Source: an uncultured Saprospiraceae bacterium
GTDB taxonomy: Bacteria > Bacteroidota > Bacteroidia > Chitinophagales > Saprospiraceae
DNA length: 45,282 nucleotides
Direction: 5' to 3'
Assembly: GCA_947311105.1 (NCBI GenBank)
Contig: CAMZKG010000025.1
Coordinates: 1 to 45,282 of the forward strand
The notes under the pieces are model-generated. The model was not told where the DNA came from. It searched no databases and worked only from the letters and a program-made list of their open reading frames with translations. Of the stretch, positions 16,859-24,435 are shown piece by piece (position 1 is the first letter of the stretch; each line of letters opens with the position of its first letter). A program made the position numbers and the translations under genes.

Positions 16859-17863
16859 TTATAAAAAAAACGGAGCTAATATTCTATCTAGTTGTTCAAA
16901 TTCCATCAAAAAGGCATCATGCCCATGAATCGAATTAATCTCAAAATAATGATTCCGAATACCGACTTTATCCAGTATTACTTTTGTTTTAATATTTTCT
17001 TGACTTACAAAAAAAATATCCGTATCAATACCAATCTGAATAATTTCCGACTGCACAGGAGCCATCACATTTTCAAAAGAATCATCCTTTGCCACATCAA
17101 TATGAGACAACAAATGATTCATCATTTTATAAGCAAGCAACTCAAATCGCTCAGTCAAACGCTTACCATGATAATCCAACCAAACAGCTACTTCAAACTG
17201 CTGTTTGATGCTATTTTTTGAGCGCTTAAAACGTCTTCCTAAGGACTGTGGTGTCCTATAAAATAACATCGCCATCATCCGCGCATCCTGTAATGGTCGA
17301 ATAGAATTTTGGAGTATTTGTTCTTGTACACGATTGTGCCCTATAATCCAATCTGTTGATTTCCAATCTGTTGCAATAGGAATTAGATACTTAGCCAGCT
17401 TTGGTGCAAGTGCTGCCATTTCCCACACTATTCCCCCACCAAGGGAGCCGCCAAGCAACGCATGAATAGATTTTACATGCAATATTTCCAAAGTCCTAAT
17501 AAAAAGAAAAGCCACTTTTTTTGCTGTAAAGCACTGATAATCTTCAATCAACAAACCGTCATAACCATTTCCAGGAATATTAAAACTAATGACAGTCATC
17601 TTATCGGTATCAATGGTATGTTGAGCACCAATTAAGCTCGACCACCAGCCCGTTTTTCCTGCTACGTTGGAGTTTCCGGTAAGAGCATGTACAACGACAA
17701 CAACTGGCGCAGTATATAATGGCTGCCCAAAAATCTGATATGAAATGGAGACTACTCCTTCACCTGTCAGAATTGGTTGGTAGTATAAATTTAGCGAACG
17801 AGCAGACTCTATTGAAACAGAAGTCGTCGCTTGGGTTACTGTCAACTTATTTTTGTTTTTCAT
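16859..17863 (-). CDS. metX: Homoserine O-acetyltransferase
   Basis: The 334-residue alpha/beta-hydrolase shows the MetX layout: VVVVHALTGNSN, TDKMTVISFNIPGNGYDG, the nucleophile elbow LLGGSLGGG (Ser ~142), and the C-terminal acid/His pair with HGHDAFLMEFEQL (His ~313-315). It transfers acetyl from acetyl-CoA to homoserine, making O-acetylhomoserine for MetY. It starts one base after the metY stop codon, so translational coupling is likely. Its sequence is a little shorter and more diverged than typical MetX proteins, for example NIPGNGYDG where N-x-x-G-G-C-x-G-S-T-G-P is usual, as in Bacteroidota homologues. Cytoplasmic. Confidence 0.88.
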   Translation of the reverse strand: MKNKNKLTVTQATTSVSIESARSLNLYYQPILTGEGVVSISYQIFGQPLYTAPVVVVVHALTGNSNVAGKTGWWSSLIGAQHTIDTDKMTVISFNIPGNGYDGLLIEDYQCFTAKKVAFLFIRTLEILHVKSIHALLGGSLGGGIVWEMAALAPKLAKYLIPIATDWKSTDWIIGHNRVQEQILQNSIRPLQDARMMAMLFYRTPQSLGRRFKRSKNSIKQQFEVAVWLDYHGKRLTERFELLAYKMMNHLLSHIDVAKDDSFENVMAPVQSEIIQIGIDTDIFFVSQENIKTKVILDKVGIRNHYFEINSIHGHDAFLMEFEQLDRILAPFFL

Positions 17864-19141
17864 TTACAAATTAGTTTTGAGTGCCTGACGAATATCTTCT
17901 TTCAAATCTTCTATCTCTTCTAGCCCCACCGATAGCCTAATTAAATCCTGACTCACTCCAGATTTTAGCAAATCATCACTAGCCAATTGTTGATGAGTTG
18001 TACTAGCAGGATGAATAATCAAAGATTTTGTGTCACCTATATTAGCCAATAAGGAAAACAATTTTGTTGCATCTGTTACTTTTTGAGCAGCATCAAATCC
18101 CCCCTTCAAACCAAAGGTCACTATTCCACTCTGGCCTTTCGGCAAATATTTTTTGGCAAGTTGATAATAAGGACTTGAAGCCAAGCCTGGATAGTTTACC
18201 CAAGCTACTTCGGGCCTACTTTCTAGCCAGCGAGCCAATTCCAAAGCATTTTGACTATGTTTTAAAATTCTTAGTGGCAAAGTTTCTAATCCCTGAATTA
18301 TTTGAAAAGCATTAAAAGGAGACAAGGCCCCTCCATAATCACGTAACCCTTCAATTCGTAATTTTACTGCAAAGGCCGCTGCACCGAAGGCTTCGTGATA
18401 TACCAAACCGTGATACCCTGCATGCGGCTCTGTGAATTCTAAAAAGCGACCACTAGACCAGTCAAAAGTCCCCGCATCCACAACAATACCACCTAAAGAA
18501 TTACCTTGCCCCGCAATGTATTTGGTCAGGGAATGTATCACGATGTTTGCTCCATATTTAATTGGATTTAGTAATAAAGGTGATGGCACGGTGTTATCCA
18601 CAATTAAAGGCAGCTTATTTTGCTGTGCTATATTTGCAATCGCCTGAATATCAAGCACATCCAGCTTTGGATTGCCAAGAGACTCGATAAAAATCACTTT
18701 AGTATTAGGCAAAATAGCTTCCGAAAAAGACCCCGGATTATCTGGATTAACAAATGTAGTTGTTATCCCAAATCTCTTTAAAGTAACATTGAGCAAATTA
18801 AAAGTTCCCCCGTACAAACTATTTGAAGCGACGATATGATCCCCCGCCTTTAGAAGGGTCAACAAGCTTGTTGCTATCGCAGCGGCCCCCGAACTAAAAG
18901 CGACCCCCGCAATGCCTCCTTCCAGACTGCAAACTCTTTTTTCCAAAATATCAACCGTTGGATTATTGAGTCGAGTATAAATAAACCCTGGTATTTTCAG
19001 TGCAAAAACATCTGCGGCATGCTTGGTGTCTTCAAAGACATAAGATGTTGACTGATAAATAGGGACGGCTCTAGTAGTTCCTGTTTCGCTAGGATTATGC
19101 CCTGCATGAATAGCACGGGTACTTATATTTAAATGGTTCAT
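17864..19141 (-). CDS. metY: O-acetylhomoserine sulfhydrylase (aminocarboxypropyltransferase)
   Basis: The 425-residue protein belongs to the Cys/Met-metabolism PLP family. It shows the N-terminal TRAIHAGHNPSETGTTRAVPIYQSTSY, SSGAAAIATSLLTLLKAGDHIVAS, DNTVPSPLLLNPIKYGANIVIHSLTKYIAGQG with the PLP lysine near residue 208, and the C-terminal IHPASTTHQQL ... IRLSVGLEEIEDL. Length and motifs fit MetY, which condenses O-acetylhomoserine with sulfide to homocysteine. It is the first structural gene of a met operon and is preceded by a ~340-nt leader with two Met-rich peptides and two terminators. ATG 19141 is the only sensible start. Confidence 0.94.
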   Translation of the reverse strand: MNHLNISTRAIHAGHNPSETGTTRAVPIYQSTSYVFEDTKHAADVFALKIPGFIYTRLNNPTVDILEKRVCSLEGGIAGVAFSSGAAAIATSLLTLLKAGDHIVASNSLYGGTFNLLNVTLKRFGITTTFVNPDNPGSFSEAILPNTKVIFIESLGNPKLDVLDIQAIANIAQQNKLPLIVDNTVPSPLLLNPIKYGANIVIHSLTKYIAGQGNSLGGIVVDAGTFDWSSGRFLEFTEPHAGYHGLVYHEAFGAAAFAVKLRIEGLRDYGGALSPFNAFQIIQGLETLPLRILKHSQNALELARWLESRPEVAWVNYPGLASSPYYQLAKKYLPKGQSGIVTFGLKGGFDAAQKVTDATKLFSLLANIGDTKSLIIHPASTTHQQLASDDLLKSGVSQDLIRLSVGLEEIEDLKEDIRQALKTNL

Positions 19142-19176
19142 TGTATTCGATTAAAAATTAAAATTGGATTTCATTC

Positions 19177-19216
19177 AAAAAAAGTTCCTTTGACTAGGTA
19201 CTGCCAAAGGAACTTT
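19177..19216 (-). terminator. Attenuator terminator 2 of the met leader
   Basis: On the minus strand a perfect 12-bp stem (AAAGTTCCTTTG with CAAAGGAACTTT), a 12-nt loop and a 7-T run end 36 bp before metY. Ten loop bases and one stem base (19195-19205) are complementary to 19251-19261 upstream, so an alternative 11-bp antiterminator hairpin can form and exclude this one. Confidence 0.85.
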
Positions 19217-19261
19217 AAAAAGAAAAACTTTTTACGAAAGTATCAATGTAGGCAGTACCTA
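19195..19261 (-). promoter_or_regulatory. Antiterminator hairpin 2 (alternative fold)
   Basis: TAGGTACTGCC (19261-19251, minus strand) pairs perfectly with GGCAGTACCTA (19205-19195). The upstream arm overlaps codons 22-26 of leader peptide 2, directly after its last Met codon, so a ribosome reaching the stop codon would cover it. Formation traps the 5' arm of terminator 2 in the loop; only 2 nt separate the helices, making both structures together sterically implausible. Confidence 0.75.
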
Positions 19262-19326
19262 TGCATTTGCATCATGTCCATAGACATCATCCAAGCAAAA
19301 AAAGAAATGCGAACGAGATGAATCAT
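19243..19326 (-). CDS. Met-rich leader peptide 2 of the met operon
   Basis: A 27-residue ORF from ATG (19326-19324) to TGA (19245-19243). It starts MIHLVRISFFAW and then has six Met in nine codons (codons 13, 14, 16, 18, 19, 21), followed by HRYCLH. Such density of one amino acid before a terminator is the hallmark of ribosome-mediated attenuation. Low Met-tRNA would stall ribosomes at codons 13-14, leaving the antiterminator arm free. It begins 23 nt after terminator 1's T-run. No strong Shine-Dalgarno is visible, usual for this phylum. Confidence 0.75.
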   Translation of the reverse strand: MIHLVRISFFAWMMSMDMMQMHRYCLH

Positions 19327-19348
19327 TAATTTAAGTTTAATTTTAAGC

Positions 19349-19385
19349 AAAAAAAAAGCCTTTGTGTCTATCACAAAGGCTTTTT
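19349..19385 (-). terminator. Attenuator terminator 1 of the met leader
   Basis: On the minus strand a stem AAAAAGCCTTTGTG / CACAAAGGCTTTTT with a 5-nt loop is followed by a nine-T run. It begins 17 nt after the stop of leader peptide 1. Its 5' arm GCCTTTGTG can instead pair, with nine contiguous pairs including two G-U, with CGCAAAGGT inside leader ORF 1 (19432-19424). Confidence 0.85.
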
Positions 19386-19401
19386 CAGGAAACATGTCAA
19401 T

Positions 19402-19485
19402 CTAAAAACACGATACAAAAATGACCTTTGCGTAAGTAACCTTACTCATCATCATGTACATATTTTTGTATGTCGCTTGTTTCAT
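19402..19485 (-). CDS. Met-rich leader peptide 1 of the met operon
   Basis: A 27-residue ORF from ATG (19485-19483) to TAG (19404-19402). Met occurs at codons 1, 9, 11, 12 and 13 (segment NMYMMMSK), then VTYAKVIFVSCF. The antiterminator segment CGCAAAGGT covers codons 18-21, starting about 15 nt after the last Met codon, the distance a ribosome stalled there would leave exposed. The start lies only 4 nt after the -7 box, so the message may be nearly leaderless or translation may start at an internal ATG. Confidence 0.72.
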   Translation of the reverse strand: MKQATYKNMYMMMSKVTYAKVIFVSCF

Positions 19486-19489
19486 GGGG

Positions 19490-19522
19490 CAAATATAGGA
19501 TAGTTTATTTTTAAATGCTCAA
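19490..19522 (-). promoter_or_regulatory. Promoter of the met operon leader
   Basis: Minus strand: TTG (19522-19520), a 22-nt spacer, TATATTTG (19497-19490). The TAnnTTTG match is exact; the spacer is at the long end of the usual range. Confidence 0.6.
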
Positions 19523-19743
19523 AAAAGATTGGTTTTAACAAAAAAACTTTTGAGTCCACTCCGAAAAGTCAATATGCATTTTGATTTGGTTTCAGTTAAA
19601 CAACAATTGATGAATGTACAATTGAACGAAAATAGATTATTTTTGTAATTAACGTATTATTTTTGTTTAAATATGTTAAACACAAGTAATAGAGCGTTGA
19701 TTTTGGCATAATTTTTAAGCTTATACCGCATCAAATACATACC
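19523..19743. other. Intergenic region upstream of the T9SS type-B cassette
   Basis: A+T-rich. Two TATTTTTG boxes on the plus strand (19638-19645 and 19658-19665) fit the -7 consensus, but neither has a well-spaced TTG. They are candidate promoters for the gene at 19744. Confidence 0.4.
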
Positions 19744-20646
19744 ATGAAGAAGACACTAACAAAAACACTGCTTTTAATTCTTTTTTCGAGCATTTCTTTT
19801 TTTGCGCAAGCGACACCACCAGATACTGTACGTACTGCTATAAAGGTAGGTATCGTCAAAGAATACTGCGTTGACACGTCAAATTTTGCAGGTACAATGT
19901 CCAGTTTGGAAGACATCTGTGATGGTTCATCTGGCACAGCCGTAAATTTTATTTTATTACCGACTACCTTTTGTGTTAGTTATGGCGGGCTAGAACTGGG
20001 CACCGAATCAAGCTGTCTAGTATATTGTGATGATACAGGACTCTGCGATACGACCGTTTTAGTGGTGACTATTGTGCCAGATTCTGTTTCAACCCTGCCG
20101 GCAATAGCCGTAGATGATTATTTAGAGACTATCCAAAACTCATCAGTTATCCAAAATATCCTTGAGAATGATTTATTGCCCAACAATGGGGCATTTACGA
20201 GTCTGCGCATCATTAATCAGGGAAATAATGGAAGTGCAGGCATCAATCAAGACGGCATTCTCACCTATACACCTAATCCAGACTTTTGTGATGCAATAGA
20301 CACTTTATCCTATGAAGTCTGCAATATTGTCTCCTGTGATACTGCTAGTATCTATATAACGGTAGCTAAATGTCTCAACATTGACGGGCTATTTGTGTAT
20401 GATGGTTTTTCGCCAAATGGTGACTTTGTCAACGATTTTTGGAAGATATTGGGATTGGAAGACATCCCCGACCACCATATCTATGTCTACAATAGGTGGG
20501 GCAATCTTGTTTTTGAAGCAAAAAACTATCAAAATGATTGGGACGGCAAATGGGACGCAACACCTTTAACGACAGGGACTTATTTTTATATAATTGATGA
20601 TGGGAAAGGAATAAAACAAACTGGTTACGTACAAATTTCATATTAG
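19744..20646 (+). CDS. Secreted protein with Ig-like domain and gliding-motility (T9SS type B) C-terminal domain
   Basis: A 300-residue protein with signal peptide (cleavage after SFFAQA, ~residue 24). The middle holds a cadherin/Ig-like domain of the type AVDDYLETIQNSSVIQNILENDLLPNN ... GILTYTPNPDFCDAIDTLSYEVCN. The final ~85 residues are the gliding-motility-associated C-terminal domain (VYDGFSPNGDFVNDFWKILGLEDIPDHHIYVYNRWGNLVFEAKNY and GTYFYIIDDG), a T9SS type B sorting signal. It should be exported by T9SS and stay at or leave the cell surface. Type B substrates generally need a partner PorP/SprF protein, and one is encoded directly downstream. Confidence 0.9.
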   Translation: MKKTLTKTLLLILFSSISFFAQATPPDTVRTAIKVGIVKEYCVDTSNFAGTMSSLEDICDGSSGTAVNFILLPTTFCVSYGGLELGTESSCLVYCDDTGLCDTTVLVVTIVPDSVSTLPAIAVDDYLETIQNSSVIQNILENDLLPNNGAFTSLRIINQGNNGSAGINQDGILTYTPNPDFCDAIDTLSYEVCNIVSCDTASIYITVAKCLNIDGLFVYDGFSPNGDFVNDFWKILGLEDIPDHHIYVYNRWGNLVFEAKNYQNDWDGKWDATPLTTGTYFYIIDDGKGIKQTGYVQISY

Positions 20647-20718
20647 TCTTTTTTAGCACGATTTTTGAAAAGTATAAATTAGATTTTTTTTTCATGAATT
20701 ATAAACAACTTACATAAG

Positions 20719-21723
20719 ATGAAAAACTTACTTATTCTTGCGTTTGTAGTACTGTACGGTACAAGTGTGTTTGGGCAGCAAGACCCCATGTTTACGAAGT
20801 ACATGTTTAACTCACTCTATTACAATCCGGCTTATGCTGGATCACATGACCATTTGAGCGCTGCCTTGTTGCATCGGACACAATGGATTAATTTTAAGGG
20901 AGCTCCCAATACACAAACCTTAACGGTACATACTCCCTTGCGGGAAAATCGTGTAGGAGTTGGTCTAACGTTATTACATGACCAAATTGGAGTGACTAGA
21001 ACAACAAGCGCAAATTTGGCCTATGCCTATCGCATCCCTTTCGGGAAAAAAGCAAAATTAGCTATTGGAATTCAAGGAGGAATGACCAATTATCGAGCTG
21101 ATTGGCAAAAATTAAACCTAGAAACAGATTCAGATGTAGCTTTTATGGGAGACAATCCCAATAAGTGGCTGCCGAATTTTGGGATAGGTCTTTATTTTAG
21201 TACTGAGCACTTTTATACAGGCTTGAGCTCGCCACATTTAATTGAGCATAAACTAAGAGATCAGAGCACGTCTATTGAAGCTTCTTTGATTGCCCAACAA
21301 TATAGACACTACTATTTTACTATTGGTGGAGCCATTCCTATCAAAGGAGATGACATTGTTTTCAAGCCATCTCTACTACTAAAGAACGTAGGAATTGACA
21401 GTAAACTACGCAAAACAGCGGACTTGCAAGCCATTAATGCACCAACCGAATTCGATATAGATTTGTCTGTATTATTCATGAATACGATTTGGGTCGGTAC
21501 AGCATTTAGGTCTTCCATTGAGAAATTTTCTAATAACAAGAGTTCATTTGACTCTGGAGATGTTTGGGCTTCCTACAACCTAAGAAATGGTATGCGCATC
21601 GGTGCAGCTTATGACTATACCTTGACGGAAATAAACAAGGAAACACCCGGCTCTTTTGAAGTAATGCTTGGATATGAGCTTGATTTCAAAACTAGACGAA
21701 TCGAGACACCACGATATTTCTAA
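20719..21723 (+). CDS. PorP/SprF family T9SS outer-membrane protein
   Basis: A 334-residue protein with signal peptide (MKNLLILAFVVLYGTSVFGQ) and the family's N-terminal hallmark QDPMFTKYMFNSLYYNPAYAGSHDHLSAALLHRTQW, followed by an amphipathic beta-strand pattern of an outer-membrane barrel and a terminal strand ending in F. PorP/SprF proteins assist secretion or surface attachment of T9SS substrates with type B C-terminal domains. It sits 72 bp after such a substrate and 60 bp before a PorE-like gene, a common three-gene arrangement. Confidence 0.92.
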   Translation: MKNLLILAFVVLYGTSVFGQQDPMFTKYMFNSLYYNPAYAGSHDHLSAALLHRTQWINFKGAPNTQTLTVHTPLRENRVGVGLTLLHDQIGVTRTTSANLAYAYRIPFGKKAKLAIGIQGGMTNYRADWQKLNLETDSDVAFMGDNPNKWLPNFGIGLYFSTEHFYTGLSSPHLIEHKLRDQSTSIEASLIAQQYRHYYFTIGGAIPIKGDDIVFKPSLLLKNVGIDSKLRKTADLQAINAPTEFDIDLSVLFMNTIWVGTAFRSSIEKFSNNKSSFDSGDVWASYNLRNGMRIGAAYDYTLTEINKETPGSFEVMLGYELDFKTRRIETPRYF

Positions 21724-21783
21724 TAAACGAAACATTGCGGCACAAAAAGTAGTATGTTAACCAAAATTGAAAAAATAACTAAA

Positions 21784-24240
21784 ATGCGAAAAATAAAATT
21801 TCTTTCCATTTTTGCCCTCCTATTTGTTTTCGGCACTAGTGCTTTTGCACAGTCCGGAAAGCTAAAGCGGGCAAAGAACTTCATGGACAACCTAGAGTAT
21901 CTAGCAGCAATCCATGCCTACAACCAAATACTAGAAAAGAACGATGTTGCAGAAGCCAAAATCAACTTGGCAGACTGTTATCGTAAGATTGATGATACCG
22001 AAAATGCTGAATTTTGGTATGGGCAAGTAGTCAGACTTCCCGAAGCACAGCCTATTCATAAGCTTTATTATGGGCAGGCTCTACAAGCTAATGGAAAATG
22101 CGACCTTGCCAAAGAATGGTATCAGCAGTACATCGATGCCGCTCCCGAAGATATTCGTGGCAAATTCCTTGCAAAATCTTGTGATTATCAAGAAGAATTG
22201 ATGACCAAAAACACGGGTATTTATGAGGTTGAGCACATGGATTTTAACTCTAATCTTGATGATTTTAGCCCGACCTATTATAAAGACGGTATTATTTTCG
22301 CATCGGAAAGAGACAAAGGAGCAGCCGTAAAGCGTATTCATACGTGGACTGGACAACCTTTTAATGAGTTGTACTACATCGACGCCAAAGAAAAGAAGAA
22401 AAGTGAAATCGGTTGTACTTATGAATATGGTAAGCCTGAGAAATTTTCTAAGTCAATTAATTCAAAATTTCACGAAGCAGGGGTCACTTTTACGAAGGAT
22501 CAAGATCGTATGTATTTCACTAGAAATAACTACAATCATAGAAAAAGAAAGAGCAGTGATGAAGGTATCACCAAATTAAAGATTTATACGGCTACTGGTG
22601 GTGACAATAAATGGGGAAAAGTAGAAGAACTACCATTTAACAGTGATGAATATTCTTGTGCACACCCTACCCTTGATAGTGACGGCAAAAAAATGTATTT
22701 TGCTTCTGATATGCCTGGTGGTTTTGGCGGCATGGACTTATATGTTACCGAAAGAGAAGGTGAATCTTGGGGGCCACCTATCAATCTAGGCCCTAGAGTA
22801 AACACAGAAGGAAATGAAATTTTTCCACATTTTTCTGGTGAAAAATTATTCTTTGCTTCTAATGGTCATGTTGGACTAGGTGGACTAGACATCTACTTTA
22901 TGAATAGACAAGATGGCGGAGAATGGAGCTCACCAGAAAACCTAGGTGCTCCTATCAACTCTACCGAAGATGATTTTAGCTTGATTATGAATGAAGAAGG
23001 CACTTGTGGCTATTTTGCTTCGGATAGAAAAGGTGGCTCCGGAAGGGATGATATTTATGCTTTCCGCAAGGTCGCTTCTCCTGTTCACATCTTTGTTTAT
23101 GATGCAGAAACTGGCGAAGGTATCGAAGGTGCAAAAGTCCTTAATAGCTGCACTGGCGAAACACTTACTACCAACGCCGAAGGTAAAACACAAATCGACA
23201 TGAAACTAGATATGTGCTGTACTTTTGACGCAAGTAAAGAAGAATATGATGACAATGGTAAAGAAGGCTGTACCAAAGACATCAAAATGGGTGACCCTGT
23301 TTTTGTAGAGATTCCTCTAGAGCAAGAAAAGAAGTTTGATGTAGATGGTATCGTTTTTGACCAAAGTACTGGACTACCTTTAGAAGGTGCTACCGTTACT
23401 TTAGTTTCTACTTGTGAAGAAGAAAAAACACAGACCTATACGACTGACCTTACAGGAAAATATCATTTTGAATTAACGAAAGAATGTTGTTATTCTGTCA
23501 AAGGTGAAAAAGTGGATTATTTAGCAGCATCTTCTGATGAGTTTTGCACGAAAGGGCTTAAAGAAGGAAAGACCTTTAATGAAAACTTAAATCTAATGCC
23601 TACCAAGGCGGGAATCGCTTCTACGGAAGGAGATGTGTATTACGACCCTGTTACTGGAAAGTACCTTGATCGCAAATCTGGCAATCCTGCTGATGGCACC
23701 TACCCTAACGGTATGGTCTATAAGGATGGAACGATGTATGTAAATGACGAGCCTTACACTAACGTACCTACTTTCCAAACAGGTCCTGGTACGGTAGCTG
23801 ATGGTGAGCCTATCCCTTACTTGGTAGATATCTATTATGATTTTGACCAATCGTACATTAGAGACGAAGCCGAGCCAGAATTAGAGAAAGTTTTTGCCAT
23901 GATGAATGACAATCCAAATGCGATTTTGGAAGTATCTTCTTATACAGATTCTAGGGGGTCTGACTCTTACAACGACCGCCTATCTAGAAGAAGAGCTAAA
24001 GCTGTCGTCAAATGGCTTATCAAAAAAGGTATCTCTAAGGCTAGAATCACTGCCAAAGGGTATGGAGAAAATAACCTAGTCAATAATTGTGAAGACCTTG
24101 CTCCTTGTTCGGAAGAAGAGCACCAGCTCAACCGTAGAACAGAGTTTAAAGTAATTGGTTATTTAGATGACAATAAAGAAATCATCTCTCAACCTAAAGC
24201 AAATCCGAAGGTGGATCCTTGTAAAAACTGTCCTTTCTAA
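21784..24240 (+). CDS. PorE-like OmpA family protein with TPR, PD40 and carboxypeptidase-regulatory-like domains
   Basis: An 818-residue protein: signal peptide (MRKIKFLSIFALLFVFGTSAFAQ), TPR-like repeats (~25-130), a WD40-like beta-propeller of PD40 repeats (GIIFASERDKG, KMYFASDMPGGFGGMDLYV, LFFASNGHVGLGGLDIYF, CGYFASDRKGGSGRDDIYAF; ~160-430), two CarboxypepD-regulatory-like folds (~430-600), and a C-terminal OmpA peptidoglycan-binding domain (IYYDFDQSYIRDEAEPEL ... SYTDSRGSDSYNDRLSRRRAKAV; ~690-800). This is the PorE architecture, linking the T9SS outer-membrane complex to peptidoglycan. ATG 21784 is preferred over 21754 because it opens the signal peptide. A perfect terminator follows. Confidence 0.9.
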   Translation: MRKIKFLSIFALLFVFGTSAFAQSGKLKRAKNFMDNLEYLAAIHAYNQILEKNDVAEAKINLADCYRKIDDTENAEFWYGQVVRLPEAQPIHKLYYGQALQANGKCDLAKEWYQQYIDAAPEDIRGKFLAKSCDYQEELMTKNTGIYEVEHMDFNSNLDDFSPTYYKDGIIFASERDKGAAVKRIHTWTGQPFNELYYIDAKEKKKSEIGCTYEYGKPEKFSKSINSKFHEAGVTFTKDQDRMYFTRNNYNHRKRKSSDEGITKLKIYTATGGDNKWGKVEELPFNSDEYSCAHPTLDSDGKKMYFASDMPGGFGGMDLYVTEREGESWGPPINLGPRVNTEGNEIFPHFSGEKLFFASNGHVGLGGLDIYFMNRQDGGEWSSPENLGAPINSTEDDFSLIMNEEGTCGYFASDRKGGSGRDDIYAFRKVASPVHIFVYDAETGEGIEGAKVLNSCTGETLTTNAEGKTQIDMKLDMCCTFDASKEEYDDNGKEGCTKDIKMGDPVFVEIPLEQEKKFDVDGIVFDQSTGLPLEGATVTLVSTCEEEKTQTYTTDLTGKYHFELTKECCYSVKGEKVDYLAASSDEFCTKGLKEGKTFNENLNLMPTKAGIASTEGDVYYDPVTGKYLDRKSGNPADGTYPNGMVYKDGTMYVNDEPYTNVPTFQTGPGTVADGEPIPYLVDIYYDFDQSYIRDEAEPELEKVFAMMNDNPNAILEVSSYTDSRGSDSYNDRLSRRRAKAVVKWLIKKGISKARITAKGYGENNLVNNCEDLAPCSEEEHQLNRRTEFKVIGYLDDNKEIISQPKANPKVDPCKNCPF

Positions 24241-24257
24241 ATAAAGGATAAGTAACT

Positions 24258-24298
24258 AAAAAGACCGCTACAACAATTGTTGTAGCGGTCTTTTTTTT
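24258..24298 (+). terminator. Terminator of the PorP/PorE-like cassette
   Basis: A perfect inverted repeat, AAAAGACCGCTACAACAA with its complement, followed by eight T. It lies 18 bp after the PorE-like stop. Confidence 0.92.
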
Positions 24299-24414
24299 GG
24301 ACAAACCAATTTGGTAAGATTTAAGAAACCACTAGTTGCGACCTATCTTCATTACCTTTTGCCAATTTCCCGAAAATTAAGCATATACGAAGCCTATTTA
24401 TCCCAATACCGTAA

Positions 24415-24432
24415 AACTTAAGTACCGAATCT
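24415..24432. repeat. Terminal fragment of dispersed element family A
   Basis: CTTAAGTACCGAATCTTAA closely matches the right end of the element at 32843-33113 (CTTTAAGTACCGAAACTTAA). It ends 3 bp from the stop of the cation transporter gene. Confidence 0.5.
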
Positions 24433-24435
24433 TAA

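Noticed and set aside
19141-19485. SAM-I or SAM-II riboswitch in the metY leader
   Set aside because: I could not recognise the conserved cores. The sequence is instead explained by two leader ORFs and two terminators. A covariance-model scan would settle it.
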